Source: Yimella lutea (GTDB lineage Bacteria; Actinomycetota; Actinomycetes; Actinomycetales; Dermatophilaceae). Taken from it: DNA of 64,000 nt. Position 1 is the first letter of the stretch; each line of letters opens with the position of its first letter. Below are positions 45,051 through 54,053 of the stretch, piece by piece. The DNA is taken from the NCBI RefSeq assembly GCF_006715095.1, contig NZ_VFMO01000001.1, forward strand, positions 806,001 to 870,000. Reading direction: 5' to 3'. The notes under the pieces are model-generated. The model was not told the DNA's origin. It did not search any database and saw only the letters and a program-made list of their open reading frames with translations. The position numbers were made by a program, and so were the translations under genes.

Positions 45051-46004
45051 ATGGTCGACCCGAGTGCTGTGCTGCGCAGCGGACTGATGGGTCTCAGCCG
45101 CAACACCAAGGTGCGTGACGTCGTCGAGAAGGCGCCGGTCAGCAAGGACGTCGTCAAGCGGTTCGTCGCCGGTACCTCCACCGAGGACGCCGTGCGGGTC
45201 AGCCGTGAGCTCGACGTGGAGGGCAAGCTCGCCACCATCGACTTCCTCGGCGAGGACACCCTCGACCGTGCGCAGGCGATCCACACCCGTGATGCCTACC
45301 TCGATCTGCTCGCCGAGCTCGCCGACGCCTGCCTCACCGACGGCGGACGTGTCGAGGTCAGCGTGAAGCTCAGCGCACTCGGCCAGGCCCTGCCCAAGGA
45401 CGGTCGCAAGCTCTCCCTGGAGCACGCTCGCTCGATCTGCGAGGCCGCGGCGATCGCCGGCACCACGGTGACTCTCGACATGGAGGATCACACCACCACC
45501 GACGCGACGCTGGAGACCCTCGCCGAACTGCGCAAGGACTTCCCTGACACCGGCGCCGTGCTGCAGGCCTACCTGCGCCGCACCGAGGGTGACTGCCGCG
45601 ACCTCGCGTACGAAGGCAGCCGCGTCCGCCTGTGCAAGGGCGCGTACGCCGAGCCGGCGTCCGTCGCCTTCGCCGACAAGGGCGAGATCGACATGAACTA
45701 CGTGAAGTGCATGCGGGTGTTGATGGAGGGCGAGGGCTACCCGATGATCGCCAGCCACGACCCGCGCATCGTCGAGATCGCCGGTTCGCTGGCGACCAAG
45801 AACCTCCGCGCCCCCGACTCGTTCGAGTACCAGCTGCTCTATGGCATCCGCCCGAACGAGCAGCAGCGTCTCGCGGACGCCGGAAACCAGGTGCGCGTGT
45901 ACGTCCCGTACGGCGACGAGTGGTACGGCTACCTGGTGCGTCGCATGGCCGAACGACCGTCGAACACGGCGTTCTTCCTGCGTGCGCTGAGCAGCCGCAA
46001 CTGA
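45051..46004 (+). CDS. Proline dehydrogenase
   Basis: FAD-dependent oxidation of proline to pyrroline-5-carboxylate (317 aa, stand-alone PutA-type domain). Motifs are VSVKLSALGQ near 103, TLDMEDHTTTD near 142, LQAYLRRTEGD near 170, RVRLCKGAYAEP near 190 and the C-terminal YLVRRMAERPSN. It has a clear ribosome site (GAAGGAGAAG). It lies just upstream of proC, so catabolic and biosynthetic proline genes are adjacent. Confidence 0.93.
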   Translation: MVDPSAVLRSGLMGLSRNTKVRDVVEKAPVSKDVVKRFVAGTSTEDAVRVSRELDVEGKLATIDFLGEDTLDRAQAIHTRDAYLDLLAELADACLTDGGRVEVSVKLSALGQALPKDGRKLSLEHARSICEAAAIAGTTVTLDMEDHTTTDATLETLAELRKDFPDTGAVLQAYLRRTEGDCRDLAYEGSRVRLCKGAYAEPASVAFADKGEIDMNYVKCMRVLMEGEGYPMIASHDPRIVEIAGSLATKNLRAPDSFEYQLLYGIRPNEQQRLADAGNQVRVYVPYGDEWYGYLVRRMAERPSNTAFFLRALSSRN

Positions 46005-46033
46005 ACCCCGTCCGTTCCATCCCGGAGGTACCA

Positions 46034-46864
46034 GTGTCAGAATCCTCGGCACCCGCGGGCACCCCGCGTCGCCTGGCCGTACTCGGCGTCGGCGTGATGG
46101 GGGAGGCCCTGCTCGCCGGTCTGTTGCGCAGCGGTCAGCCCGCTGATCACGTCGTGGTCGGTGACCGGTACGAGGCCCGCGCGCATCAGATCGTCGCCAC
46201 GCACGGAGTCCGGGCCGCGTCCCCGGCGGACGCCGTCGTAGGTGCCGACACAGTGGTGCTCGCGGTGAAACCACAGGACATGAGTGCGCTGCTGGACGAG
46301 ATCCGCGACCGGCTCGAACCGGGAGCGCTGGTGGTTTCGATCGCCGCCGGAATCGCCACGGCGTACCTGGAGGCGCGGTTGCCCGAAGGGACCCCGGTCG
46401 CCCGCGCGATGCCCAACACCCCGGCGCTCGTTGATCAGGGCATGGCCGCGGTCAGTCCCGGAACTCATTGCGGCGCCGACGATCTCGCCGAGGCGACCCG
46501 TCTGCTCGAGGGCTGCGGCAAGGTGGTCACGGTTGCCGAGCACCACATGGACGCGATCACCGCGATCAGCGGCAGCGGCCCCGCGTACCTGTTCTACGTG
46601 GTCGAGGCGATGATCGAGGCCGGCGTGCTGCTCGGGCTGCCGCGCAACACCTCCACCGAGCTCGTCGTCCAGACCGTCGTCGGCGCGGCCACCATGCTCA
46701 AAGAGACAGGTGAGCACCCGACCGTGCTGCGCGAGCAGGTGTCCTCACCCGGGGGAACGACGATGGCGGCGTTGCGGCAACTGGACGACCACAAGGTGCG
46801 CGCAGCGTTCCTGACCGCGATGGAAGCCGCCGCACATCGCTCCGCCGAACTGGCCCAGGGCTGA
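46034..46864 (+). CDS. proC: Pyrroline-5-carboxylate reductase
   Basis: Last step of proline synthesis (276 aa). The nucleotide-binding loop is LAVLGVGVMGEALLAGLL near residue 14, followed by VVLAVKPQDM near 75, ARAMPNTPALV near 120 and the C-terminal signature EQVSSPGGTTMAALRQLD near 234. GTG at 46034 follows GGAGG. In mycobacteria proC is likewise followed by the HTH and bS22 genes, though here a GNAT and acuC lie between. Confidence 0.95.
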   Translation: MSESSAPAGTPRRLAVLGVGVMGEALLAGLLRSGQPADHVVVGDRYEARAHQIVATHGVRAASPADAVVGADTVVLAVKPQDMSALLDEIRDRLEPGALVVSIAAGIATAYLEARLPEGTPVARAMPNTPALVDQGMAAVSPGTHCGADDLAEATRLLEGCGKVVTVAEHHMDAITAISGSGPAYLFYVVEAMIEAGVLLGLPRNTSTELVVQTVVGAATMLKETGEHPTVLREQVSSPGGTTMAALRQLDDHKVRAAFLTAMEAAAHRSAELAQG

Positions 46865-46970
46865 CCGCGCACACCTGGCCGGGCGTGTCGTCGGTCCTGC
46901 CGGATAGGCTGCAGCCGCGACTTCCCTCCCGGAGCCGGAAGGAAATGCTTGGCATGGAAAGGTGGACTGC

Positions 46971-47510
46971 ATGAGCGAAATCACGATTCGCGCGCTTGGT
47001 ACGGACGAGTGGGAGACCTACCGCTCCGTTCGCCTGAGCTCGCTGGAGGAGTCGCCCGAGGCCTTCGCCGCCTCCGCAGCCCAGGAGAAGGACTACGACG
47101 AGGACTTCTGGCGTACTCGCCTGGAGCGCTCCCGTCGGTTGATCGCGCAGGACGGTGACGACATCGTCGGAGTGGTCTCCGTCGGAGACCGCAGCACCGA
47201 CGAGGCGCGTGTGGGCGAACTGTTCGGACTCTGGGTCACCCCGCGCCTGCGTGGCCAGGGTGTGGCCTGGAAGTTGGTCGAGGCCGGCGTCGAGAAGGCC
47301 AAACAGGAGAGCTACAAGTTCCTGCTCTATTGGGTCGGCACCGACAACGGTCGGGCCGTCGCCTTCGCGAGCAGCTTCGGATTCCGTCCCACTGATTCGC
47401 GTCGTCCGATGAAGGGTGCCACTCAAGACACCCAGGACGACGATGAGATGGCGATGGTCTACCCCCTCGGCGACGACCCGTCCTCGGTGCCGTCGTCGGT
47501 CCTTGACTGA
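46971..47510 (+). CDS. GNAT-family N-acetyltransferase
   Basis: A 179-aa protein with the acetyl-CoA loop WVTPRLRGQGVAWKLVEAG near residue 84 and the NGRAVAFASSFGFRPTDSRR region near 127. This is typical of RimI-like enzymes that acetylate small molecules or N-termini. AAAGG precedes ATG 46971; an in-frame GTG at 46962 is less likely. TAGGCT (46905-46910) may be the -10. The substrate is unknown. Confidence 0.8.
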   Translation: MSEITIRALGTDEWETYRSVRLSSLEESPEAFAASAAQEKDYDEDFWRTRLERSRRLIAQDGDDIVGVVSVGDRSTDEARVGELFGLWVTPRLRGQGVAWKLVEAGVEKAKQESYKFLLYWVGTDNGRAVAFASSFGFRPTDSRRPMKGATQDTQDDDEMAMVYPLGDDPSSVPSSVLD

Positions 47511-47563
47511 TCCTTCGTCGCCGGCGCAGGAACACCACCTACTCGTAGAAGCCGCAGGCGCCC

Positions 47564-48775
47564 ATGGCATCGACAACGCCGTCGGTCCGAGTCGTCTGGG
47601 ATGACCGATTCACCCAGTACGACTTCGGGGAAACGCACCCGATGAACCCGGTCCGGTTGGACCTCACCACCCGGCTGGCACGCGCGCTCGGCGTGCTCGA
47701 CCTGCCTGGCGTCGAAGTGGTCGGTGTCGACGACGAACCCGATCTCGACGCCTTTCTCACGGGGGTGCACAGCCCCGACTTCGTCGAAGCGGTCAAGGCC
47801 GCCTCCCTGGATCCGGCGAATGCCGACGAGCGCTTCGGGCTCGGCACCGAGGACGACCCGGCTTTCGTCGGCATCCATGAGACCTCCGCCCGCATCGCCG
47901 TCGCGACCCGCGACCTGTGTAAGGCCGTCTGGCAGGGCGAGATAGACCACGGTGTCAACTACTGCGGCGGCATGCACCACGCGATGGCTGACCGCGCCGC
48001 CGGCTTCTGCATCTACAACGATGCCGCTCTCGGCATCAGGTGGCTGCTCGACAACGGCGCCGAACGCGTCGCCTACATCGACGTCGACGTGCACCACGGC
48101 GACGGCGTCGAGCAGATCTTCTGGAACGACCCGCGGGTGCTGACCATCTCGGTGCACGAAACCGGACGAATCCTGTTCCCCGGCACCGGTTTTCCCGGTG
48201 ACATCGGTGGTCCGGACGCCGAGGGCTCGGCTGCGAACCTCGAACTCCCGGCGGGTACCGGGGACGCTGCCTGGCTGCGGGCGATCCACGCGGTGGTGCC
48301 GTCGCTGGTGCGCGCGTTCAAGCCGCAGATCCTGGTGACCCAGCAGGGCTGCGACTCCCACTACTCCGACCCGCTCGCGCACATGGCGATCAGCATCGAC
48401 GCTCAGCGCACCGCGTTCGAGACCATCCACGACCTGGCTCACGAGGTCTGTGACGGACGCTGGGTCGCGCTCGGCGGAGGAGGCTACGAACTGGTCGACG
48501 TCGTCCCGCGCTCGTGGACGCACCTCACCGCGATCGCCGCGCACAAGCCGATCGATCTTGAGGCGCCCGTCCCGCAGGAGTGGCGCGACCACGTCACAGA
48601 GCGCGTCGGGCGCCCGGGCCCACCGCGGATGGGCGACGGCGTGGCCGAGGGCGGGCATGTCTGGTTCCGCTCCTGGGCCACCGGCAGCGACCCCGACAAC
48701 CCGGTCGACCGCGCCGTCATGGCCACCCGTGAAGCGGTCTTCCCGCACCATGGCCTGGACATCTGGTTCGATTGA
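47564..48775 (+). CDS. AcuC-type histone-deacetylase-fold amidohydrolase
   Basis: A zinc-dependent lysine deacetylase of 403 aa, possibly controlling acetyl-CoA synthetase as AcuC does in Bacillus. Zinc and catalytic segments are GGMHHAMADRAAGFCIYND near 130, YIDVDVHHGDGVEQIFW near 168 and QQGCDSHYSDPLAHM near 258; GGGGYEL near 306 completes the site. In the third segment Cys is found where many relatives have Ala. It sits next to a GNAT acetyltransferase. Confidence 0.88.
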   Translation: MASTTPSVRVVWDDRFTQYDFGETHPMNPVRLDLTTRLARALGVLDLPGVEVVGVDDEPDLDAFLTGVHSPDFVEAVKAASLDPANADERFGLGTEDDPAFVGIHETSARIAVATRDLCKAVWQGEIDHGVNYCGGMHHAMADRAAGFCIYNDAALGIRWLLDNGAERVAYIDVDVHHGDGVEQIFWNDPRVLTISVHETGRILFPGTGFPGDIGGPDAEGSAANLELPAGTGDAAWLRAIHAVVPSLVRAFKPQILVTQQGCDSHYSDPLAHMAISIDAQRTAFETIHDLAHEVCDGRWVALGGGGYELVDVVPRSWTHLTAIAAHKPIDLEAPVPQEWRDHVTERVGRPGPPRMGDGVAEGGHVWFRSWATGSDPDNPVDRAVMATREAVFPHHGLDIWFD

Positions 48776-48988
48776 GATCTCCCCACAGGGCACCGACGCG
48801 GAGCGGCCGGGCAGTATTTCGAGCGGTTTCGGCCACTGTCGGCGTGTCGGATGGACAAAGTCCCCCCAGAACTTTCCGCGGGGGCCCATCTGCCCCTATG
48901 GTGCTCCAAGGCAACATCAACCACATGAGTTCAGCGCAGACCGCCCTGGGCCATAGCTTCCATTGCCACGAGAGGGCTGGGATCCTAA
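48776..48988 (+). promoter_or_regulatory. Intergenic region upstream of the HTH protein
   Basis: 213 bp without a gene. It has a GC-rich imperfect dyad CCCCCAGAA/TTCCGCGGGGG around 48862-48887. No convincing -35/-10 pair close to the HTH start was found. Confidence 0.3.
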
Positions 48989-49189
48989 ATGGAGCAAGAG
49001 CGTCAGATCGGCGAGACCACATTCATGACGGTCGCCGAGGTGGCCGCGATCATGCGGGTCTCCAAGATGACGGTCTACCGCCTCGTGCACGCCGGTGAAC
49101 TACCGGCCGTCCGTGTCGGTCGGTCGTTCCGAGTACCCGAGGACGCGGTGCACCACTACCTCAAGCAGTCCTACATGGGCACCGCCTGA
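48989..49189 (+). CDS. Excisionase-like helix-turn-helix DNA-binding protein
   Basis: A 66-aa MerR/Xis-type winged helix (TVAEVAAIMRVSKMTVYRLV, then GELPAVRVGRSFRVPEDAV). The position, between proC/acuC and bS22, matches M. tuberculosis Rv0500A. It is a core-genome regulator rather than a phage excisionase, since no integrase or attachment site is near. Its targets are unknown. Confidence 0.85.
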   Translation: MEQERQIGETTFMTVAEVAAIMRVSKMTVYRLVHAGELPAVRVGRSFRVPEDAVHHYLKQSYMGTA

Positions 49190-49286
49190 TTTTCCGGCCT
49201 CGCCGTCGATGGCGTAAAGTAGCCCGAAGGGCTCGCGCCCACTGACTTTTCTGTTCCTCGATAACCAGTTAGGACACCGCTGACGC

Positions 49287-49385
49287 ATGGGTTCCGTGAT
49301 CAAGAAGCGCCGTAAGCGCATGGCCAAGAAGAAGCACCGCAAGTTGTTGCGCAAGACGCGTCACCAGCGCCGTAACAAGAAGTAA
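49287..49385 (+). CDS. Small ribosomal subunit protein bS22
   Basis: A 32-aa, extremely basic peptide ([19 protein letters not shown] then [13 protein letters not shown]), too short for usual ORF cut-offs. It matches the actinobacterial 30S protein bS22 (AURKAIP1/COX24 domain; Rv0500B in M. tuberculosis). A possible -10 TAAAGT is at 49215-49220, giving a leader of about 60 nt. AGGA lies upstream of the ATG. A strong terminator follows 20 nt after the stop. Confidence 0.93.
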   Translation: MGSVIKKRRKRMAKKKHRKLLRKTRHQRRNKK

Positions 49386-49405
49386 GGCTTCTTCGCCACA
49401 AGATG

Positions 49406-49428
49406 GCTCCGTCCGATTCGGACGGGGC
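49406..49428 (+). terminator. Rho-independent terminator after bS22
   Basis: A 10-bp stem with one G-T pair (49406-49415 with 49419-49428) and an ATT loop, flanked by AAGA upstream and CTCTT downstream. Confidence 0.8.
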
Positions 49429-49480
49429 CTCTTGCGTAGGGTGTCGAACGCATAGGATCGGGGCGTCGAAAGGGGTGAGC

Positions 49481-50461
49481 ATGGGACGGATCGTGCTGGT
49501 CACGGGCGTTTCGCGCCGGATCGGTGGTCGCACCGCCGAATTGCTGTCCAGCGACCCCGAGATCGAGAAGGTCATCGCGGTCGACGCGGTACCGCCCTCG
49601 CACAGCCTGGGCCGTGCCCAGTTCGTGCGCGCCGACATCCGCAACCCGATGGTCGGCAAGGTGATCGCCCATGAGGGCGTTGACACAGTGCTGCACCTCG
49701 GCGTGATCCTCACCCCCAAACAGGCCGGTGGACGCACCTCCCAGAAGGAGATCAATGTCATCGGGACGATGCAGTTGTTGGCCGCCTGCCAGCGCGCGTC
49801 CTCCCTGCAGCGGCTGGTCGTGAAGTCGTCGTCCGCGGTCTACGGCTCCTCGCCGCGCGACCCCGCGATGTTCACCGAAGAACTACAGGCCAGGCGGATG
49901 CCCGCCGGTGGATTCGGCAAGGACTCGGCGGAGGTCGAGAACTACGTGCGCGGCTTCGCGCGCCGTCGTCCCGACGTCCAGGTCGCCACCCTGCGCATGG
50001 CCAATGTCGTCGGACGCGGTTTCCGTAGCCAGCTGTCCGATTACTTCTCGATGCCGATCATGCCGGTACCGATGGGGTTCGACGGACGGATGCAACTACT
50101 GCACTTCGACGACGCGCTGCAGGCGTTGCGCGCCGCGACATTGTCCGATCTCGACGGCACGATCAACATCGCGGCCGACGGACTGCTCACTGTCCGTCAG
50201 GCTGCGCGGATCGCCGGCAGGCCGATCGTCCCGGTCGTGCCTCAGACAAGCGGTCTGGTCGAGCAGCTCACTCGCCGGGTCGGACTCAAGGGCTTCGCGG
50301 CGTCCCAGATGGACTTCCTGTGTTACGGGCGAGGAATGGACACCAGTCGAATGCGCACCGAGCTCGGGTTCGAGCCCGCACTGACCACACGTGAGGCGTT
50401 CGCCGACGTGTTCGCTTCACCATCACGACGCGCGGCCTTCGTCGGAGCTGCGCATGGCTGA
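49481..50461 (+). CDS. NAD-dependent epimerase/dehydratase (extended SDR)
   Basis: A 326-aa Rossmann protein. VLVTGVSRRIGGRTAELL (residues 5-22) is a variant of the usual GxxGxxG, reading GVSRRIGG. The Ser of the active site is in VVKSSSAVYGSS near 118, but the expected YxxxK is replaced by FGKDSAEVEN. ATG 49481 follows AAAGGGG; TAGGAT (49453-49458) is a likely -10. The gene order epimerase-acyltransferase after bS22 matches Rv0501-Rv0502. The substrate is unknown. Confidence 0.8.
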   Translation: MGRIVLVTGVSRRIGGRTAELLSSDPEIEKVIAVDAVPPSHSLGRAQFVRADIRNPMVGKVIAHEGVDTVLHLGVILTPKQAGGRTSQKEINVIGTMQLLAACQRASSLQRLVVKSSSAVYGSSPRDPAMFTEELQARRMPAGGFGKDSAEVENYVRGFARRRPDVQVATLRMANVVGRGFRSQLSDYFSMPIMPVPMGFDGRMQLLHFDDALQALRAATLSDLDGTINIAADGLLTVRQAARIAGRPIVPVVPQTSGLVEQLTRRVGLKGFAASQMDFLCYGRGMDTSRMRTELGFEPALTTREAFADVFASPSRRAAFVGAAHG

Positions 50462-51686
50462 GCCCAAGGGCCGCAAGCCGGCTGCCAAATCCGCTGCGAA
50501 GCAGGTGCCATCGGCCAAACCGGCGTCCAAGCGCGCCACCAAGGCGTCGACGCCGCGCAAGACAACGGCCAAGCCGCTGCGTGCTGCCGCGCGAACCGAT
50601 GACTCGCTCGGCTCGAGGACGACCCGTCGGCCCACCCGGTCGTCAGTACAGACGAAGGCGAAGTCGCCGCGTCCGGCGCTGCACGTCGTGCCCGACCCGG
50701 CGCCCGATCGGGAGGAGGGGTTCGCCGCCACCGGCAATCCGTTCGCGAACAAGCTGCCGTTCGAGCTGCCGGTCGACCCGGCCACCCTCGTACAGACGCT
50801 GATCTCGGTACTGCGCGCGGCAGGCACTGCCGCCGGGTTGTCGGGTGATGACCTCGAACGCCGGGTCGCGTCCGCGCTGGCCTTCCTGCGGCGACGGCTC
50901 AACGGTGACTACGCGATCGACGATTTCGGTTTCGACGAGGAGTTCACCCGCGAGATCTGGATCCCGTTGCTACGGCCGCTGTACAAGCGCTGGTTCCGGG
51001 TCGAGGTGCGTGGCATCGAGAACATCCCGGCCGAAGGCAGGGGCCTGGTGGTCGCGAACCACTCCGGCACCGTTCCGGTCGACGGACTGATGACCCAGGT
51101 CGCGATCCATGACGAGCACCCGAACCACCGTTTCGTGCGGATGCTCGGAGCCGACCTGGTCTTCCAGTCGCCGTTCATCGGAGAGTTGTCCCGTAAATCC
51201 GGCACCACGCTGGCGGCCAACCCCGACGCCGAGCGCTTGCTCGAATCGGACGAACTGGTCGCCGTCTTCCCCGAGGGGTTCAAGGGCGTCGGCAAGCCGT
51301 TCAGCGACCGCTACCGTCTGCAGCGCTTCGGTCGCGGTGGCTTCGTGTCCGCCGCCGTCCGTGCCGGTGCCCCGATCATCCCGTGTTCGATCGTCGGGGC
51401 AGAGGAGATCTTCCCGATGATCGGCAACGCCAAGAGCGTGGCCAGGCTGCTCGGTTTCCCCTACTTCCCGATCACCCCGACGTTCCCGTTGTTCGGCCTG
51501 CTCGGTGCGATCCCGTTGCCGAGCAAGTGGATCATCGAGTTCGGCACGCCGATCGAGACCGAGCACCACGGCTCTGCCGCCGCCGATGACCCGATGGTGT
51601 TGTTCGACGTCACCGACCAGGTGCGCGAGACCATCCAGCAGACGCTGTACTCCCTACTGCTGGAACGACGTTCGGTCTTCTTCTGA
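50454..51686 (+). CDS. Lysophospholipid acyltransferase family protein (PlsC-like)
   Basis: A 410-aa protein. The first 90 residues are a basic, disordered Lys/Ala/Pro/Ser-rich extension (KPAAKSAAKQVPSAKPASK). The acyltransferase domain follows: NHSGTVPVDG near 200 (HX4D-type, catalytic His and Asp), then VFPEGFKGVGKPFS near 277 and PIIPCSIVGAEE near 312. It overlaps the epimerase by 8 nt (ATG 50454). It probably esterifies a glycerolipid or cell-envelope lipid. Confidence 0.85.
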   Translation: MAEPKGRKPAAKSAAKQVPSAKPASKRATKASTPRKTTAKPLRAAARTDDSLGSRTTRRPTRSSVQTKAKSPRPALHVVPDPAPDREEGFAATGNPFANKLPFELPVDPATLVQTLISVLRAAGTAAGLSGDDLERRVASALAFLRRRLNGDYAIDDFGFDEEFTREIWIPLLRPLYKRWFRVEVRGIENIPAEGRGLVVANHSGTVPVDGLMTQVAIHDEHPNHRFVRMLGADLVFQSPFIGELSRKSGTTLAANPDAERLLESDELVAVFPEGFKGVGKPFSDRYRLQRFGRGGFVSAAVRAGAPIIPCSIVGAEEIFPMIGNAKSVARLLGFPYFPITPTFPLFGLLGAIPLPSKWIIEFGTPIETEHHGSAAADDPMVLFDVTDQVRETIQQTLYSLLLERRSVFF

Positions 51687-51922
51687 TGGCGCGCGTCACC
51701 CTGTACGGCAGGCCCGGCTGCCACCTGTGCGACGACGCCCGCACGGTGATCCAGCGGGTCTGCGCCGATCTGGGGGAGCAGTACGAGGAGTTCTCGATCG
51801 AGGGCGACGCCGACCTGATGCACACGTACGGCGAACTGATCCCGGTCACGCTCGTCGACGGCAAGCAGCACGACTACTGGCGGGTCAGCGAGTCCCGACT
51901 GCGTACTGCCCTCACCGCCTGA
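51686..51922 (+). CDS. Glutaredoxin-like family protein
   Basis: A 78-aa thioredoxin-fold protein with the redox motif RPGCHLCDDA (CxxC at residues 12-15) and a conserved IPVTLVDGK segment holding the cis-Pro. One base is shared with the previous stop (TGATG). The family (DUF836-like) is common next to this acyltransferase in actinobacteria. It may supply reducing power to an unknown partner. Confidence 0.85.
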   Translation: MARVTLYGRPGCHLCDDARTVIQRVCADLGEQYEEFSIEGDADLMHTYGELIPVTLVDGKQHDYWRVSESRLRTALTA

Positions 51923-51994
51923 AACTGTTCGCGAAGGCCGGGGGTGGCCATACCACAGAGGCCTTGTAGCACGTTTCGCGCGTTCATGCGACTT

Positions 51995-52063
51995 TGTGCC
52001 TGCGTTCACGAGGACTTACTCTCGGGGGGTCATGTGCCAGGGATGACGAGCGTTTGGTATACG
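51995..52063 (+). promoter_or_regulatory. Candidate Rex operator and promoter of rex-hemACD
   Basis: TGTGCCTGCGTTCACG (51995-52010) matches the Streptomyces Rex operator consensus TGTGAACNNNTTCACA at 9 of 13 fixed positions. An extended -10-like TGGTATACG is centred near 52060. rex then starts at GTG 52096 behind GGGAGGAG. Redox autoregulation as in Streptomyces is inferred. Confidence 0.5.
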
Positions 52064-52095
52064 CCGCCATCTCATCGGGAGGAGATTCGTTCCCT

Positions 52096-52767
52096 GTGAC
52101 CAACACGTCCGCGTCGCGCCGGGACATCCCGGATGCGACCGTCGCTCGGCTGCCGGTGTACCTGCGGGTGCTCCGTGCCCTCAGCGGCCGCGGGGTCGAC
52201 GTTGTGTCCTCGAACGAACTGGCTGACGCCGCAGGCGTTCGCTCCGCTGGTCTGCGCAAGGACCTCTCCTACCTCGGCTCCTACGGCGTGCGTGGTGTCG
52301 GTTACGACGTCGAGCGCCTGTCGGAGGAGATCACCCGCGAACTGGGCCTACAGAGCGACTTCGCCGTTGCCATCGTCGGCATGGGCAACCTCGGCCGCGC
52401 GTTGGCCGACTACCGCGGATTCGCCACTCGCGGCTTCGAGGTGCGCTGGCTCATCGACAACGACCCGGCCCTGACCGGCATCCATGTGGGTGCTCTGGCG
52501 ATCGTCGACTTCGACGGCTTCCGCCCTGCCGCCGACGAGTCGGTCATCGGGGTGATCGCCACGCCGCCGCACGCTGCGCAGGCCGCCGCCGATGCTCTGG
52601 TGGCCCGCGGCGTCCGCTCCATCCTGAACTTCGCCTCGGAGCCGCTCGATCTGCCGGAATCGGTCGCCGTGCGCAAGGTCGACCTCGCCACCGAACTGCA
52701 GATCCTGGCCTTTCACGATCAGCGCACCCGTCCCGAGCCTGCTCCCCTTGTGGAGGTTCCTTCGTGA
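52096..52767 (+). CDS. rex: Redox-sensing transcriptional repressor Rex
   Basis: An NADH/NAD+-sensing repressor of 223 aa. The N-terminal winged helix has RLPVYLRVLRALSGRG and GLRKDLSYLGSYGVRGVGYD (DNA recognition). The Rossmann domain begins VAIVGMGNLGRALADYRG near 93, and the C-terminal swap helix is LQILAFHDQRT. It overlaps hemA by GTGA; rex-hemACD is a known operon in Streptomyces coelicolor. Confidence 0.95.
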   Translation: MTNTSASRRDIPDATVARLPVYLRVLRALSGRGVDVVSSNELADAAGVRSAGLRKDLSYLGSYGVRGVGYDVERLSEEITRELGLQSDFAVAIVGMGNLGRALADYRGFATRGFEVRWLIDNDPALTGIHVGALAIVDFDGFRPAADESVIGVIATPPHAAQAAADALVARGVRSILNFASEPLDLPESVAVRKVDLATELQILAFHDQRTRPEPAPLVEVPS

Positions 52768-54053
52768 GTCTCCTGGTCGTTGGGTTGTCGCACCGTTCGG
52801 CGCCCGTCGAGTTGCTCGAGCGCGCCGCCCTGTCCGGTGAGCGCGGCGCGCGGCTGGACGCCGTGCTGCGCGGCGGCGACCACGTCGAGGAATGGATGAT
52901 CGTGTCCACCTGCAACCGGGTGGAGATCTACGGCGAGGTCGGCACCTTCCACGGTGCCGTCACCCAGATGAGCGAATCGCTGTGCGCGGTAACGGGACTC
53001 AGCCTCGAAGAGCTCGGCGACAGTCTGTACGCCCACTACGAGGAGCGGGCGATCGCGCACCTGTTCTCCGTGGCCGCCGGGCTCGACTCGCTCGCGATCG
53101 GCGAGAGCCAGATCCTCGGTCAGTTGCGCAGTTCCCTGCAGGACGGCCGCGAACACGGGCACCTCGGAAGTGCGCTGGAGAACGTCGCCCAGCAGGCGCT
53201 GCGCGTCGGCAAGAAGGTGCACGCCGAGACCGAGATCGACCGGGTCAGCAAGGGTCTGATCGAACGTGGAGTTGCGCTCGCCGAACACCGGATCGGCCCG
53301 ATCCAGCGGGCCCGTGCGACGGTCATCGGTTCGGGTGCGATGAGTGCGCTCGCCACCCACACCCTCAGCCGGATGGGCGTGGAGAACATCACGATCGTCA
53401 GCCGGACGCTGGAGAACGCGCGCCGCCTGGCTGCGGCCACCGGCGCCACCGCGCGAGAGTGGGACGAGCGTGCCGACGCGGTCGCCGAGTCCGACTTCGT
53501 CGTGTCCTGCACCGGAGCCGTAGGACATGTCGTCGAGATCGAGCACGTCACCGGCGGCGACCGTCCGAAGGTCTTCCTCGACCTCGCACTGCCCCGCGAC
53601 GTCGACCCCGCGGTCGCCGTCCTCGACGGAGTCACCGTGCTCTGGCTCGAGGACCTGCGCGAGGTCACCGAGTCCGAGGGCTCGCGCTCGCAGGTGCACG
53701 CCGTCGAGGAGATGGTCACCGCCGAGGTCGCCGAGTTCGTGCTCAATCGGCGCGCCGCATCCGTCGGCCCGACCGTCGCCGCGATCCGCCGGTACGCCGC
53801 CGACGTGGTCGCGACCGAACTGGAACGCCTGGACTCCCGCGTCGAACTGGACGACCGCCAACGCGCGCAGGTGCAGCTCAGCGTCCACCGCATCGTGGAG
53901 AAGTTGTTGCACACCCCGACCGTGCGGATGAAAGAACTCGCGGGCTCCGAGGACGGCAGTGAGTACACCTCCCTGCTGCGCACGCTCTTCGACATCGACC
54001 CCTTCGTCTCGAAGGTGTCGTCCATCCCGCGACAGGTAGGAGGCGACTCATGA
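52764..54053 (+). CDS. hemA: Glutamyl-tRNA reductase
   Basis: Reduces glutamyl-tRNA to glutamate-1-semialdehyde, the committed step to haem (429 aa). The active-site Cys is in [12 protein letters not shown] near residue 50. [20 protein letters not shown] near 99 and the NADPH loop [11 protein letters not shown] near 189 follow. The C-terminal dimerisation domain has [17 protein letters not shown]. It is coupled to rex and to hemC by 4-nt overlaps. Confidence 0.96.
   Translation: MSLLVVGLSHRSAPVELLERAALSGERGARLDAVLRGGDHVEEWMIVSTCNRVEIYGEVGTFHGAVTQMSESLCAVTGLSLEELGDSLYAHYEERAIAHLFSVAAGLDSLAIGESQILGQLRSSLQDGREHGHLGSALENVAQQALRVGKKVHAETEIDRVSKGLIERGVALAEHRIGPIQRARATVIGSGAMSALATHTLSRMGVENITIVSRTLENARRLAAATGATAREWDERADAVAESDFVVSCTGAVGHVVEIEHVTGGDRPKVFLDLALPRDVDPAVAVLDGVTVLWLEDLREVTESEGSRSQVHAVEEMVTAEVAEFVLNRRAASVGPTVAAIRRYAADVVATELERLDSRVELDDRQRAQVQLSVHRIVEKLLHTPTVRMKELAGSEDGSEYTSLLRTLFDIDPFVSKVSSIPRQVGGDS

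Noticed and set aside
48989..49189. Phage excisionase marking an integrated element
   Set aside because: No integrase, attachment repeats or composition change; the neighbours match the conserved proC-bS22 core order.
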